A DNA stretch of 64,000 bases from Dillenia suffruticosa (Eukaryota; Streptophyta; Magnoliopsida; Dilleniales; Dilleniaceae), in NCBI GenBank assembly GCA_033439265.1, contig JAVTVX010000031.1, positions 11,951,501-12,015,500 of the forward strand. Reading direction: 5' to 3'. Both the position numbers and the translations under genes were made by a program. Each line of letters starts with the position of its first letter. The stretch's first letter is position 1. Positions 21,790 through 32,990 of the stretch are shown here, piece after piece. The notes beneath the pieces were generated by a model. It ran no database searches and was not told the origin of the DNA. It saw nothing but the letters and a program-made list of their open reading frames with translations.

Positions 21790-22958
21790 TAAGAAAAATG
21801 AAATATAGGGAGTTATTGGTGGGCTGGGATGAAGCGGGAGATCATAGAATTTGTGACTAAATGTTTGGTATGTCAGCAGGTGAAGGTCGAGTATCAACGA
21901 CCGGTTGGTCCATTGTAGCCATTTCCCATTCCTGAATGGAAGTGGGAACACATTCCATGGATTTTGTGACAGGCCTACCACGAATTTCAGCACGATATGA
22001 TACTATCTGGGTGATTGTTGATAAACTCACCAAGTCTGCTCATTTTGTCCCTATTCGTAGCGATTATTCTTTAAAGATTTTAGCCCGCCTTTACATTGAC
22101 ACGATAGTCAGACTCCATGGGATTTCGGTGTCGATAGTGTCAGACAAAGATTCCAGAATCACTTCTCAATTTTGGCCCAGGTTACTGGAGGTTTTGGGTA
22201 CTAAACTGAGTTTTAGCACAGTCTACCACCTGCAAACAGATGGTCAGTCAGAGAGGATCATCCAGACTCTAAAGGATATATTGAGCGCATGTGTTATGGA
22301 TTTTTGGGGTAGTTGGGATCGGCACCTTCTATTAGTGGAGTTTGCATACAATAACAATTATCATGCTAGTATTGGAATGCCACCATATGAGGTCTTGTAT
22401 GGGAGGAAATGTTGTACTCCGTTGTGCTGGGACGAGATAGGAAAGAGATGACTCACCAGTGTCGAGCTCGTTGAGGAGACTAAGGAGAAGGTGAGAATCA
22501 TCTGTACGCGGATGAAAGCCGCCCAAGATAGACAGAAAACCTAGGACAATTCAGGCAGCGGGGTAAGCTGAACCCTAGGTATATTGGTCCTTTTCGCATC
22601 TTGAAGAGGGTCGGAAATGTAGCATACAGACTAGATCTGCCAGATGAGCTTTCACGTATACAGAACGTCTTTCATGTCTCGGTACTCAAGAAATACCTAT
22701 CTGATCCTTCTCATATCCTAGAACCTCCGCCTATTGAGTTGTGTGAGGATTTGAGTCTTCCGATTCAGCCCGTGGCCATCCTTAATCGACAGATCAGGAA
22801 GCTAAGCAACAAAGAAGTTTCCCTGGTCTGAGTTTTGTAGAGGAGTGACCAAGTCGAGGAGCAGACTTGGGAACCGGAGCATACTATGAGGAGATAGTAT
22901 TCCGAGCTTTTCGATGTATAGTTTCGAGGATAAAGCTTTTTATTAGGAGGTTAGAAAT
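21790..22958 (+). pseudogene. gypsy (Tekay/Del-type) integrase and chromodomain remnant
   Basis: Plus-strand translation, with shifts, gives the C-terminal half of a gypsy polyprotein. First comes the end of the zinc-binding HHCC part (FVTKCLVCQQVK). Then the integrase core carries its three acidic residues in MDFVTGLP, IVSDKDSRITSQFW and [15 protein letters not shown]. Last comes a C-terminal region with NVFHVSVLKKYLSDPSH and PVAILNRQIRKL typical of Tekay/Del chromoviruses. The fragment starts abruptly at about 21790, so gag, protease, RT and RNase H are missing. A stop follows GKR near 22451, a frameshift lies around 22540 and another stop follows EVSLV at 22831. It resembles the fuller element at 52241-60788. 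Non-functional. Confidence 0.85.
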
Positions 22959-25900
22959 TATAACACCGTTTTTTGATAATTGTGTATCGAGTACCACTTC
23001 TCATGGTTATATATATATATATATATATATATTAACATTCTTTCGAGGCGTTTAAAATGAAATCTTTTTTTATTTATTTACTTTGAGATTTCGCTCAAAA
23101 TCGTTGAAATCGAAAATTTTATTGGTAAACCAAAAACCCTCTTGGCAAGCGCTAGCAATGCCTAAAGAAGTCAAAAATAACTAAGAGAAAGCCTACACAT
23201 TTAAATAGAGATATTTAAATAAAATTTCACATATTTAAGAAATTTCGAACAAAATTTCATAGGGATAAAAAATACAAATTGTTAAAAGTTAAGGGTCTAA
23301 ATGCAATTAAGAAACGTTGAGGAACTTAATTGCAAACCACTCAATGATAAACAATTGGAGCTAAATAATTGGTCAAGAGGGCAGCAAGTTTGGTTAGTGG
23401 CCACCTAAACTCATTCCACCAAAGACAAATATCATTGGTTGAATAATTCTTGGATGAATTCTCATTGGTTGGTCAAAAACCCCTCTCTTTGTGCTTGGAA
23501 TCCATCATACATGAAGGTGTATGAAGGTAGCTTGTAAGCAAGATAATTTTCATTGACAAGTGTAGAGTAGAGATCTTGCATGTAAAATGAATTAAAAGTC
23601 AAGATAGTTTGATTAGGTTTATATAAAGGCCAAAAATCAACAAATTTTCCGTCTATTCACCTCTCTTGAAAGACAATTTTAGTAAGAAAAGAGGGATCGC
23701 TAAATGTTCAAGTAGAATTCTTGGAGTATTGGAGAAGGAACATATGAAAAAGAGGTAAGAACACCATTAACTCTATGCCTCTAGTTGATTAAGATAGTAT
23801 AAGGATTGTATAAAGATTGATATTTGATGAATTATGTTACTATGGTGTTAAGGTGATCAAGGTTTCAAGAAAATCAAGATCAAGGTGATATGTATTAGTT
23901 AGCAAAGGATCATACAAAAGAAGGTAAAATACTCAAAATTGAAGTTTTTACAAGTAGTGAAATTAAATGCATATACTAGCATGTTAGATTTGATTATTTT
24001 AGATTTGAGTTATGTATAGTCTTGCCACTATATCTCATTGTGTAGAACTCAAAATTCTAAACCATTTACTCCTGAATAAACTAGACTCCTTAAGATTTAA
24101 AATAAGATATGGTTCAAAAATTTCTATTAAGAATGTGATTTATAGTGATTTTGGAAGAGGACAACAAAATGACATGTTCGGTTTTTCATCCTCTGTACAC
24201 GGCCAGTATGTTGTATAAATTTTTAAAATATCTTTTGTTCAAAATTTAGAGAAATTTAAAATATCAAAGTTTTAGCTCTCGGTCTTATTTTTAAAATGAA
24301 CTAAATTTCACTTGAATCGGAGTAGTGTACTAAGAGTTATGATATTTTTACCGAAACTGTGCAGAATATAATTTAGAACTGGAACTGAGCCATAAATAAA
24401 ATTTTATAAAATTCTGCACTTAGAATTAATGGAAATGCTGAATATGAAAGTTGTAAAACTTCTCTTATCTTTCAGTAGGACTTGGAATCATGTAAATCGG
24501 TGATATACATACTGAAATATGAATTTTCTACCAAAACTGTGTAAATTTAGTTATATGAGTACAAACTATATCTAAGCTAGATTTTTATAAATTCTTACAG
24601 TGGGAATTTGGAGATGAGTTGAACACAAAAAATGTAAATATATGTCTTAGTTTTCAGTTGCAATTTGAATTACTCAATTCTGAGCTATATAGAAAAATTT
24701 ATAGCATTTTTTTCTAAAACTGCGCAAATGTAAAAAAATTTTAGAATTTATAAATTTATAAATGTTGGGCTTGAACTACTAAAACAAATTTATATTGGAC
24801 CCAAATTCAATTAGAACTTTAAAGTCCAGCAATCCAAGACCCATGCAAATTTGTATTTGGGCTAATCCAAAACACAAAATCTTAGTATTTGATTCAAATC
24901 CAATTAGAACTTTTAAATCTAACAACCTAAGACCATAATGAGAGATGTGATCCAAAAATCTAAAACTAATTAAAATTGTGAAAGTCTTATAAAGAAATAA
25001 AGAAATTCACACATATATATATTATTGCTTTAGGGGCACATTATTATTCTACACACGAGGGGCGATTTGGTTGAGCTCGAGATTGATAGGGGAGTGGTGT
25101 ACCCTCCCCATATGGGCGAGTGAGATTACGATACCATGTTATTAATATCAAACCATATTTTATCGTTTTCAGAAATGTCATGATTTATCCGTGTGAAAAA
25201 TGATATTGTTAAAAATTTTGATAAATGTTTTGCGATAAGTGGAGTGTCTAAAGAAATGAATTTATAATATGTATCCATATGAATTGTTAAATGATATTGT
25301 GTTGTATTTTGAAATTCTAAAATATGATTACTGATATGAATATGCGTCTTGGTACATTTGATTGATACTGATTTGGCACTTGGACTGAGAGTCCATGGAA
25401 ATTGACGGATATGATATAGTCCCTAAGGGACAGTTGTAGCTAGAGCACGTTTGTCGAGACACTCCATATGTGTCCGGATAGCCTTCTGCCGGATAGCCTT
25501 TTGCAAGAGGTATCCCACAAACGATGCCTAGCACATGAGTTGGACCCATAAATGGTTTTATAGATTATGAACTAGTTCAGTCGAACCAAAAGGGGAGGGC
25601 TGCCAGTATAAATGGTTTAACACTGGGGGAGGCCCGTGACCAACACCGATGTAAAAAGCAATATAAGAAAATACTTGAATATGAAAAACGCTCTGTGTGC
25701 CTGTCATTGGTCGTGATTGATCCTTGTCGGGAACGATTTTTTTGCTAACTCTATCGATTTCTAAAAGTGATTTAGATACAAATAAATGATTTGATGTGTA
25801 TGCGTGGATCATAACACACTGTTTGAAAATTTCATATAAAATTTTGAAATGTATCTATTATATTAATTTTGACACTCTATTGTTCACCCCACGTATTAAT

Positions 25901-26245
25901 TTCATGATATCAACCATTCACTCACTGAGTATTTTCAAATACTCACCCCTACTCCTGAAATTATAATAGAGATAGACTGATAGAGGGATACGTTAGGAAA
26001 ATTTCGACGCACTTGACTTATCGGAAACTTAGACACAGTACTTTTCCATCTTCTACTGAATGTATATATGTGAGGATTTTAGATTGATCATGTATGGTAT
26101 GACTATATTTATGTTATGAATTGAGACTTTCATTTTGATTTAATTACTTGATTTGATTTTGATATATAATTATAGATATTCACTTCTTCAAGTTTGATAA
26201 ACGAACAAAAGAAATAGGATAAAACAACATTATCCACCTATTCTG
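22959..26245 (+). mobile_element. long LTR-derived sequence of the gypsy remnant
   Basis: Begins with TATAACACCG right after the coding remnant, the usual kind of Tekay LTR start. It includes ACTGAGTATTTTCAAATACTCACCCCT at 25924 onward, matched by ACTGAGTATTCCCCAATACTCACCCC in the LTR of the element at 52241-60788, and a GGGGGAGG-type segment before it. No coding frame. It ends near 26245, where sequence homologous to the flank of peptide gene copy 3 begins. The exact right end and any target duplication could not be fixed. Confidence 0.55.
24260..24735 (+). repeat. about 180-bp degenerate tandem repeat inside the LTR
   Basis: (C)C(G/A)AAACTGTG(C/T) anchors fall at 24351, 24531 and 24714, spacing 180 and 183 bp. 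Each is preceded by a GAATCGG / AATCATGTAAATCGG / AATTACTCAATTC segment and followed by AAATTCT(G/T)(C/A)CA. Three units, heavily diverged. Confidence 0.55.
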
Positions 26246-26252
26246 TAGTGCA

Positions 26253-26425
26253 AGAAAATGTGACATCATAAATCATTACAAGGTTTTGAATGGACCCATA
26301 TAGGGTCCAAAATGGTGCTAGATCCAAATCATCCAGCAAGAAGCGCAACAATTCCTATGAATTTTGGTTTTGTTTTATATTTTATTCTAAATGGTGGAAT
26401 CCTCAACCATCACATTACTCTATAA
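26253..26425 (+). repeat. downstream block D of a peptide-gene unit, displaced
   Basis: GCAAGAA..TGTGACATCATAAATC, then AAGG..TTTGAATGGACCCATATAGGG.CCAAAATGG and AGTGGAA(T)CCTC.(A)CCATCAC correspond in order to 32695-32905 downstream of peptide gene copy 3. It is likely the tail of unit 2, separated from its head (19808-20575) by the retroelement insertions between. Confidence 0.6.
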
Positions 26426-27118
26426 CAAATCATATGTAGTGCATAAACATATACAAACCTTCTTTGTTAGCTTAAAAGTCCTCAAGCGCTATCTTAAATT
26501 TTGTCTTAAAAAGAGGTACATCTTTTATCAAGTGATATCTATAATCAAACTCATTACTTCATAGCAAAAATGCCTTGTTTTTATTAATAGACAGTCGACT
26601 TAATAGGATGACATATAAAATCTTTTAATCAAATTTTGAATTTAAAACTTGAAAAATGAAAAAAATTATACTATAAGAGTCATCCCCTAAATAGACTCCC
26701 ATAAAAACTCGAACCGAATTAATTAAAGTATAATTCCAATATCAGTGGAGAGAACAAAAAAAAAAATACCTTGTTTCCCCCCTAAGTGACTTAACATAGT
26801 CTCGGCTCCTACCCACTAAGATGATTGTATTGGGCTAGAATCTAGTTAAGGGAAACAACTTGTACAAGTATCTTTAGGACCTTTTGTTGATCATGTTACT
26901 GTCAATTGGTAAAAAGTTTATGACATTTGGATAAGATGCTTGAAATGGTGGTTTGGAAGCGGTTCTAAATGGATCGTTGAAACAACTTGTGGAGAATTGG
27001 CAAGGTTTGAGAAAAAGGAGGCGGTAAGATAATGGGAAAAGCATGGTGTGCAGTCTTCTCTGCAATTATTTAGCCTATCTAGATATGGAGGAAGAACCTG
27101 TTTCCAGAGGAAATATAC
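26426..27118. other. intergenic, no gene supported
   Basis: AT-rich. The 26880-27118 part translates on the plus strand to a piece that could be the end of a LINE ORF2 (KAWCAVFSAII then IW.K.LFPEE), but two stops and the lack of any other domain leave it unproven. The copia element inserted here at TATAC. Confidence 0.35.
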
Positions 27119-27525
27119 TGTTGCTGATATAATGCCTCCAATTCCGCCCATCTATCTTGCCTAGTCTTGCGTACTTGCTCAATCAATCCAAATTTGCTGC
27201 ATCATATAAATTACTTTTCGCTATTAGTTATAAGCAATATTCTCTTGCTATAACTAATGCTGGAGATGAGAGAAACATAGCACATATAAGGAAAGGAGAA
27301 AAAAATAAATGCTCTCAAAATTTTTTTCTTCGTGGGTTCTTGTGAGCAGTGGTTTGTGGGCATTGATAAGCATGCTTTTGTAATAGTTCTCTATAATAAA
27401 ATCCCTACATAGTCTTGGCCCGTGGTCGTAGATCATCCTGATAAAATATCAGATTGGTTTGTGGGCACATATTGGTTGTTGTTTGTTTTGTGTTAAACTG
27501 TGGAAATCGTTTCAATTCCTAACAA
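27119..27525 (+). mobile_element. 5' LTR of the copia element
   Basis: Starts TGTTGCTGATAT and ends TTCCTAACA(A). Matches 30147-30575 throughout, e.g. TTAGTTATAAGCAATATTCTC. Preceded by the target duplication TATAC (27114-27118). The primer site TGGTATCAAAGC follows at 27527-27538, complementary to initiator-Met tRNA. The two LTRs differ at many positions and by some 20 bp in length, so the insertion is not recent. Confidence 0.9.
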
Positions 27526-27550
27526 GTGGTATCAAAGCTACTTAATCTCA

Positions 27551-28590
27551 ATGGCAACCACAAAGTTTGAGATTGAAAAGTATGATAGGACAAATGCCTT
27601 CATCCTGTGGAAGGTGAAGGTAGAGGCACAGCTATGTCGACAAGGCTGTAGGGAGGCCACAATGGAGGACGGGCTTCCAATAGATTTGGAGGCAAAAATG
27701 CAGATCTCAATAGAAGCAAAGGTGCACAATACTATATTATTATACCTGGCAGATAATGTCCTATGCAAAGTGATAGACAATGTACCAGTTCATATTAACA
27801 GAGGGTACAACAATGAAGGATCACCTAGATACTTCAATAAGATGATCCTTGAAGCACAGGCTGCTGGAATAATACTGATCGATGATGATAAAGCTATGAT
27901 CTTGATCTTATTATTACCACCTTCCTTGGAGCACTTCACAGATACAATGTTATGTGGTCGAGACACAATCACCTTGTCAACCATGAAAAAAGCATTACTA
28001 CAAAAGGGCATGGAAAGGATGAGGGTGGGAAGAAGTGCTGAAAGCCATGAAGCAAGCTTGATGATGAGAAGAAAATTGATGGGGAAGGGTTCCAGTAGCA
28101 AGAGCAAGGGAAAGTCGAATGACAAGGTAGACCACGAAAACCTTAAATGTTTTTACCGCCATCAACCTGGACATATACAAAAAAATTGACCTAAAAGAAG
28201 GGACAAGCAAGTTACGAATGTGGCTACTGTAGTCTCGATCGATGTTGACAAAGTAGTGGATTCCGAAGGTGAGGTGTATGTTGTAATCTCTGGAATTTCG
28301 AAAGATAATTGGATTCTTAATACTGCAGCTTCTTTTCACATGACTCCACACCGACATTATTTCTCTACCTACAAAGAGAAGGAAGGAAAGGTTGAGTTGG
28401 ACAAGGATTGAACAATCAAGATATGTGGTGAAGGGAACATTCATCTCAAATCTAATTAAGGAGTTGTGACGGAATTCAGAGCTTGGCATGTACCAACACT
28501 AGGTATGAATCTTATTTCCTTATGTACCTTACAAACACAAGGATATAAGTACTTTGGAGACAATGATTGAAGAGATTGAGTCGCCTTGGA
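27551..28590 (+). pseudogene. copia gag and protease, inactivated
   Basis: Begins MATTKFEIEKYDRTNAF, a typical copia gag start 12 bp after the primer site, and runs through the UBN2-type gag core to a zinc knuckle at about 28147-28189. That knuckle is damaged: the second Cys position is Arg (CFYRHQPGH) and the last is a stop codon (28187-28189). The protease segment follows in the same frame (KDNWILNTAASFHMTPH). Here the catalytic Asp position of the family's D-(S/T)-G/A motif is Asn, so it cannot cleave. A second stop follows ELDKD at 28409. After the protease end (LGMNLISLCTLQTQGYK) the sequence jumps straight into reverse transcriptase; the integrase is absent. Confidence 0.85.
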
Positions 28591-30060
28591 AAAATCAAAC
28601 GTGGGAACTAGTACTGTTGCCAAGAGGTAAGAAGGTTGTGGGATGCAAATGGGTGCATAAGAAGAAATAAGGGATTCTAGATGTTGAATCAGCAAAGGTT
28701 CAAGGCAAGACTGTAGGTAAAGGGTATACTCAGGAGGAAGGAGTTGGTTTCCATGAAGTGTTCTCTCCAATGGTTAAGCATAGCAGTATTAGAGTACTCT
28801 TGGCTATGGTATATGTGTAGTATTTAGAGCTTGAACAACTTGATGTAAAGACTGCATTTTTATATGGAAAGCTTGAGGAGCAGATCTATATGTCACAACC
28901 AGAAGGCTTTCTTGAACGTGGTAAGGAGAATCATGTCAGTCTTCTTCAAAAGTCCCTATATGGCTTAAAGCAATCCCTAAGACAATGGTACAAGAGGTTT
29001 GATGCATATATGGTTGATATTGGCTACGCAAGGAACCAATATAACAACTGTACTGTATATTCTCGCAAGCTTCCAGATGGCTTATATATCTATTTGTTGT
29101 TATATGTTTATGATATGCTTGTCGCAGCTAGAAACAAAGCAGAGATTAACATGTTAAAATTTCAGTTGGATATGGAGTTTGAGATGAAGGACATGGGTGT
29201 AGTAAGGAAGATACTGGCTATGATGATACATTATGATCGGAGACAATGCAAGTTAATATTGTCTTATAAGGACTACATTGAAAAGACGTCACAACATTTT
29301 CAGATGGATAGTGCTAAGCCTATGAGTACTCCTCTAGCTACACATTTCAAATTGTCTCTCAAAGATGTAGCTAAAACTGCAGAGCAGGTGGAGCAAATGT
29401 CTCAAGTTCCATATACCAATGCAGTTGGCAGTTTGATGTATGCAATGGTATGTTCTAGACCTGATATTTCATATGCTATGAGTATCATTGGCAGATACAT
29501 GAGTAATCCTAGAAAATAACATTGGGAAGCATTGAAATGGATAATGAGATACTTGAGAGACTCTACTGATGTTTGCTTTTATCGGCAATCTAAATGCCAA
29601 CAATGTAGTAGGCTATGTTGATTCTGACTATGCAGGTGATTTGGACAAAAGGCGTTCCTTGGTAGGTTATGTAGTTACAGTGTTTGGCTGTGTTGTGAGC
29701 TAGAAAATGACATTGCACTCTACAGTAGCATTATCGACTACTGAAGCTGAATACATGGCATTAACAGAAGGTGTAAAGGAGGGTAAATGGTTGCATGGTT
29801 TTTTAGGTAGTTTGGGATTGGAAATGCAAGCTCCTGAAATTTATTGCAATAGCCAAAGTGCAATACACTTGGCCAAAATTCCTGTGTACCAGGAACGAAC
29901 CAAGCACATTGATGTCAGAATATTCTTTGCTAGTGAAAACATTGCAGAAGATTAGGTTGTGATACAGAAAATAGCTACTGCAGACAATCCAGCAGACATG
30001 ATTACAAAGTCACTGATGACAGACAAGTTCAGGCATTGCTTGAACTGGTTGAATGTTAGC
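28555..30060 (+). pseudogene. copia reverse transcriptase-RNase H, inactivated
   Basis: Reads through typical copia RT text: NQTWELVLLPRGKKVVGCKW, QLDVKTAFLYGKLEEQIYM, LLQKSLYGLKQS, and an active-site region YVYDML where the family has two adjacent Asp. Here the first is Tyr, so the polymerase centre is lost. RNase H follows with GSLMYAMVCSRPDISYA and the late motif ALSTTEAEYMAL, CNSQSAIHLAKIPVYQERTKHIDV, ending in NPADMITKSL. Stops occur after HKKK (28668), at 28818, after NPRK (29517) and at 29701, with a frameshift near 29590. It is a dead copy. Confidence 0.9.
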
Positions 30061-30146
30061 AGAGGCTGATGGTGTTCTTCAGAGCATGAGGCATGAAGCT
30101 ATGGATGAAGATCTTAGTCTTGGCAAAATAGAATCAAGGTGGAGAA

Positions 30147-30575
30147 TGTTGCGGATATGGTGTCTCCAATTTCACCCATCTATCTTGCCAAGTCCTGCGT
30201 ACTTGCTCAATAATTCCAAATTTGCTGTATCATATCAATTACTTTTAGGTATTAGTTATAAGCAATATTCTCTTGATATAATTAATGCTGAAGATGAGAG
30301 AAATAGAGCACATAGACGGAAAGGAGACAAAAATAAATGCTCTCAAATTTTCCTTCTTCGTGGGTTCTTGTGAGCAATGGTTTGTGGGCATTGATAAGCA
30401 TACTCTTGTAATATTTCTCTATCACAAAATTCCTGCATAGTCTTGGCCCGTGGATGTAGATCATCCTGATTAAATATCAGTTTAGTCGAACCACGTAAAT
30501 TCTATGTTCTTATTTGCTTAATTGGTTATTTTTTGTCTTGTGTTAAGCTGTGGAAATCGATCCAATTCCTAACGG
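30147..30575 (+). mobile_element. 3' LTR of the copia element
   Basis: Starts TGTTGCGGATAT after a purine-rich AATCAAGGTGGAGAA tract, ends ...CAATTCCTAAC plus two bases, and is followed by TATAC (30576-30580), the same 5-bp word that precedes the 5' LTR. The whole element 27119-30575 (3457 bp) is therefore an intact insertion that lacks integrase. Confidence 0.9.
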
Positions 30576-30580
30576 TATAC

Positions 30581-31183
30581 AAGAGCAGGAAAGCCATTTT
30601 TGATCCTATTAGAATAAGATCTTTTGGCTAATGCACATGTGCAGCATTTGAACACTTATCTCATTTTCAAGAAACTACAAATCTGTGATATTCCAACTTA
30701 AATATAGAGAGGGTTCAAGCTTGGGTACTTTTCTATTTTCATATAATTGCTCATTATCTCATTTCTTTCGAGGTGGCTACTAAGCCACCATCTCTCATTT
30801 ATCTGGAGATGCTTACTTAACCTCCCACTATTCTATTTCTTTGGAGGTGGAAATTAACACTTGTTTATTAACTTTCTTTGCCAAGTTAAGGGCATAAGTA
30901 TGCTAATCACTATCTTTAGAGCTGATTTCTGAAAATAAAGGAAGTTGACACCCAAAAGAGCTAACACCCACTGTAACAATCTAAAGAACTCCAATCAAAT
31001 AACAGCCGCTGAGTGCAGAGGAGGAATAACTCACATAATCTCAAAACAAGCTTGTCTATCTGGGAGTAGGCATAACTTTGTGGTAGCTTGTAATCGCATA
31101 CATGGGACGTGGATCTCTGTTGCGTTTTTGGATGGGGTAAGTAGTAATCTTTTAAACTACAAAAATAATAACTCTAAGGCGGG
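30581..31183. other. intergenic, no gene seen
   Basis: Contains two versions of a CTCATT(T)(A/C)T.TCTTTCGAGGTGG / CTATTTCTTTGGAGGTGG phrase at about 30752-30852, a short imperfect duplication. The open frame at 30945-31286 has no recognisable domain. Confidence 0.4.
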
Positions 31184-31535
31184 CAAAACCATTAAAGAGC
31201 TTTTTATGACTTATCCATCATTTTATTATTTTTCATATATATATAGGAGGGTTATACGGGAGAGAAGGGGTGAAATCAAAAATTAATTTTATGATCTTTA
31301 GTGATTTTTGTATAATTTTTAAACAGCATTTTAAAAATCTTAGTGATATTTTTATGACCTTTTCTATTTTTAAATAATTTTTAATTATGTTTTTAGAAAT
31401 TTTAATATTATTTTTTTGAAATATTATTAAGAATTTACGATGCAAGGTGGCTTCACAGATGCGAGGGGGCTGGGTTTTACTTTCATGTGCTCTATTTGAT
31501 TGACCTTCAAAAGTTTCACAAACAATTTAAAATTG
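31184..31535 (+). repeat. upstream block U of peptide-gene copy 3
   Basis: GGGCAAAACCATTAAAGAGCTTT, TTATTATTTTTCATAT, then after extra AT-rich text TGGGTTTTACTTTCATGTGCT and TTGACCTTCAAAAGTTTCAC. The same sequence of words is at 37905-38100 (and partly 19808-19971). Confidence 0.6.
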
Positions 31536-31775
31536 TATTAAGCATCTTGACCTCGCCAGAAACGAGGGTCGGTTTTGTCGGCTTCTATTTCCTTTAAAAA
31601 GATTTTTTTTAATGTCCGATTTAGCTTCAACATCTCTCTCTCTCTCTCTATTTCTTTTTTTTCTTTCTCCTTTCTGCTCATTTCAATGATGCATATGGAC
31701 GGAAATTTGATTGTAATTTGGTGAACGCGTTTGTTCAATGTGATTTTATATGAGTTTAACCAGTCAAAATTCTTT

Positions 31776-32116
31776 GGGTCAACTAGGCCACCTCATTTTT
31801 TTAACACAAATTCCGGTTCTAACCGGCCAAACAGCGTCAACACCCATATCCGTGTCAACACCCATATCCGTGTCAACACCCGGTTGATCTTTGGATTCGA
31901 CACTAATATACCTTAAATGATACCTCAAATTTAAATTATATATATATATATATGATAAAAATATTTACAAAAAGAGTTTATAAAAATTTAATTCTAACTT
32001 AAATCAAATTTAATCGAATTTAATAAAATTATTATATATCAATAATTACTCTCTCTCTTCCTACCTAATATATATATAGGTGTATATCTCTAAACCCTCG
32101 TCAAATAAAACTAGAT
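31776..32116 (+). promoter_or_regulatory. promoter of peptide gene copy 3
   Basis: GGGTCAACTAGGCCACCTCATT with TTTTTTAACACAAATTCC corresponds to the W-box-like pair in copies 1, 4 and 5. Here the second element has lost its TTGAC (TTAAC). After an inserted (TA)n stretch come a short CT tract (32049-32058), ATATATATATAGG (32067-32079) and the leader CTCTAAACCCTCGTCAAATA, 41 bp before the ATG. A 20-bp tandem triplication CAACACCCATATCCGTGT lies at about 31838-31880. Confidence 0.6.
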
Positions 32117-32401
32117 ATGGCTTCTAACTCCTCCTCCTCCTCCTCCTCCTCCTCCTCTTCTTCTTCTTCTTCTCTAAACCCTCATCAAATAAAACTAGAT
32201 ATGGCTTCTAAGTCTTCTACTTCTTCTTCTTCTAAATTTGTGCAAAATTCTCGTGAGGTCGGTCAATTAAAAATATTATTGGAGCTGAATTATGCAAAAA
32301 CAAGCCATATTGATTTTCAGCATGGAGGAGTGGAATCAAACAAGGTGGTAATCCTATCTGCGGTGAAGGGCTCAAATTCTCGGAGTGCTGGGCAGGGTTG
32401 A
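32117..32401 (+). CDS. peptide precursor copy 3 without signal-peptide core
   Basis: 94 residues, open and intact, but altered. An 84-bp tandem duplication repeats the leader and start (CTCTAAACCCTC...ATGGCTTCTAA at 32088 and 32172), so the protein has two in-frame Mets 28 residues apart, separated by a Ser run from TCC/TCT repeats and by translated leader (LNPHQIKLD). Compared with copy 1, the 16 residues forming the signal-peptide hydrophobic core (copy 1 residues 15-30) are missing in frame: SSSSKFVQNSREVGQLKI here against SSSSK...FVTSSCEAGQLKI there. The C-terminus GSNSRSAGQG is the best-conserved of the family. So the putative active peptide is intact but should not enter the secretory pathway. 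Either a pseudogene in the making or a cytosolic form. Promoter elements are partly decayed as well. Confidence 0.55.
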   Translation: MASNSSSSSSSSSSSSSSSLNPHQIKLDMASKSSTSSSSKFVQNSREVGQLKILLELNYAKTSHIDFQHGGVESNKVVILSAVKGSNSRSAGQG

Positions 32402-32502
32402 AATTTAGAAGCTCATTAAGTTTAAGATCTAGGTTTTGGAGAAACATCATAGTGCTACAGTACCATCTTTCTTCTCTTCTCTTGGTGTTTGTTTGTTATG
32501 TA

Positions 32503-32905
32503 ACTTTATTTTCGTTTTCAAGCAGGGAAAACTTCTGTTCTTCAATCTAATGAATACGACTCATTCTCTTGTGTTTCTTTGCTATTTCTGTTGCATTATT
32601 TTGATCCATTTTTTCCTCCAAACATGGATCTTCACTTATCCAACTTTTGTATACGAACAAAACACACACACACATCACAGCATCAGTGACCCCATTTGCA
32701 AGAATCTGTGACATCATAAATCTATGCAGCTGAGGTGTTTGAAGGGACCAATATATAGAATCGAAAATGGTTTCATTTTCATAAATATTATCTTGAAAGA
32801 AGCACAACTGCAGTAAGAATGGGGGGTTTCTTTAAATATATATATATCTTATTTTTAAATAGTGGAAACCTCCGCCATCACTGTACATGAATAAATCCAT
32901 AGGAT
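32503..32905 (+). repeat. downstream block D of peptide gene copy 3
   Basis: First part (CTTCTGTTCTTCAATCTAATG...ACGACTCATTC, 32525-32570) matches 19440-19500 behind copy 1. Last part (GCAAGAATCTGTGACATCATAAATC...CCGCCATCAC, 32695-32875) matches 26253-26425. Copy 3 therefore holds the most complete 3' flank and links the two displaced blocks. Includes a short (CA)n at 32664-32676. Confidence 0.65.
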
Positions 32906-32990
32906 GCTTTCACAAATCATCACCAGATTCACAAATCATTACCCACGGTGACAAACGGTTTGAAAACTATTGGTTATTGGATTTTGTGTG

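Noticed and set aside
26880-27118. Possible LINE ORF2 C-terminal remnant continuing after the copia element at 30581
   Set aside because: Only a short suggestive stretch (AVFSAII, IW.K.LFPEE) with two stops; no RT or zinc-knuckle partner in reach.
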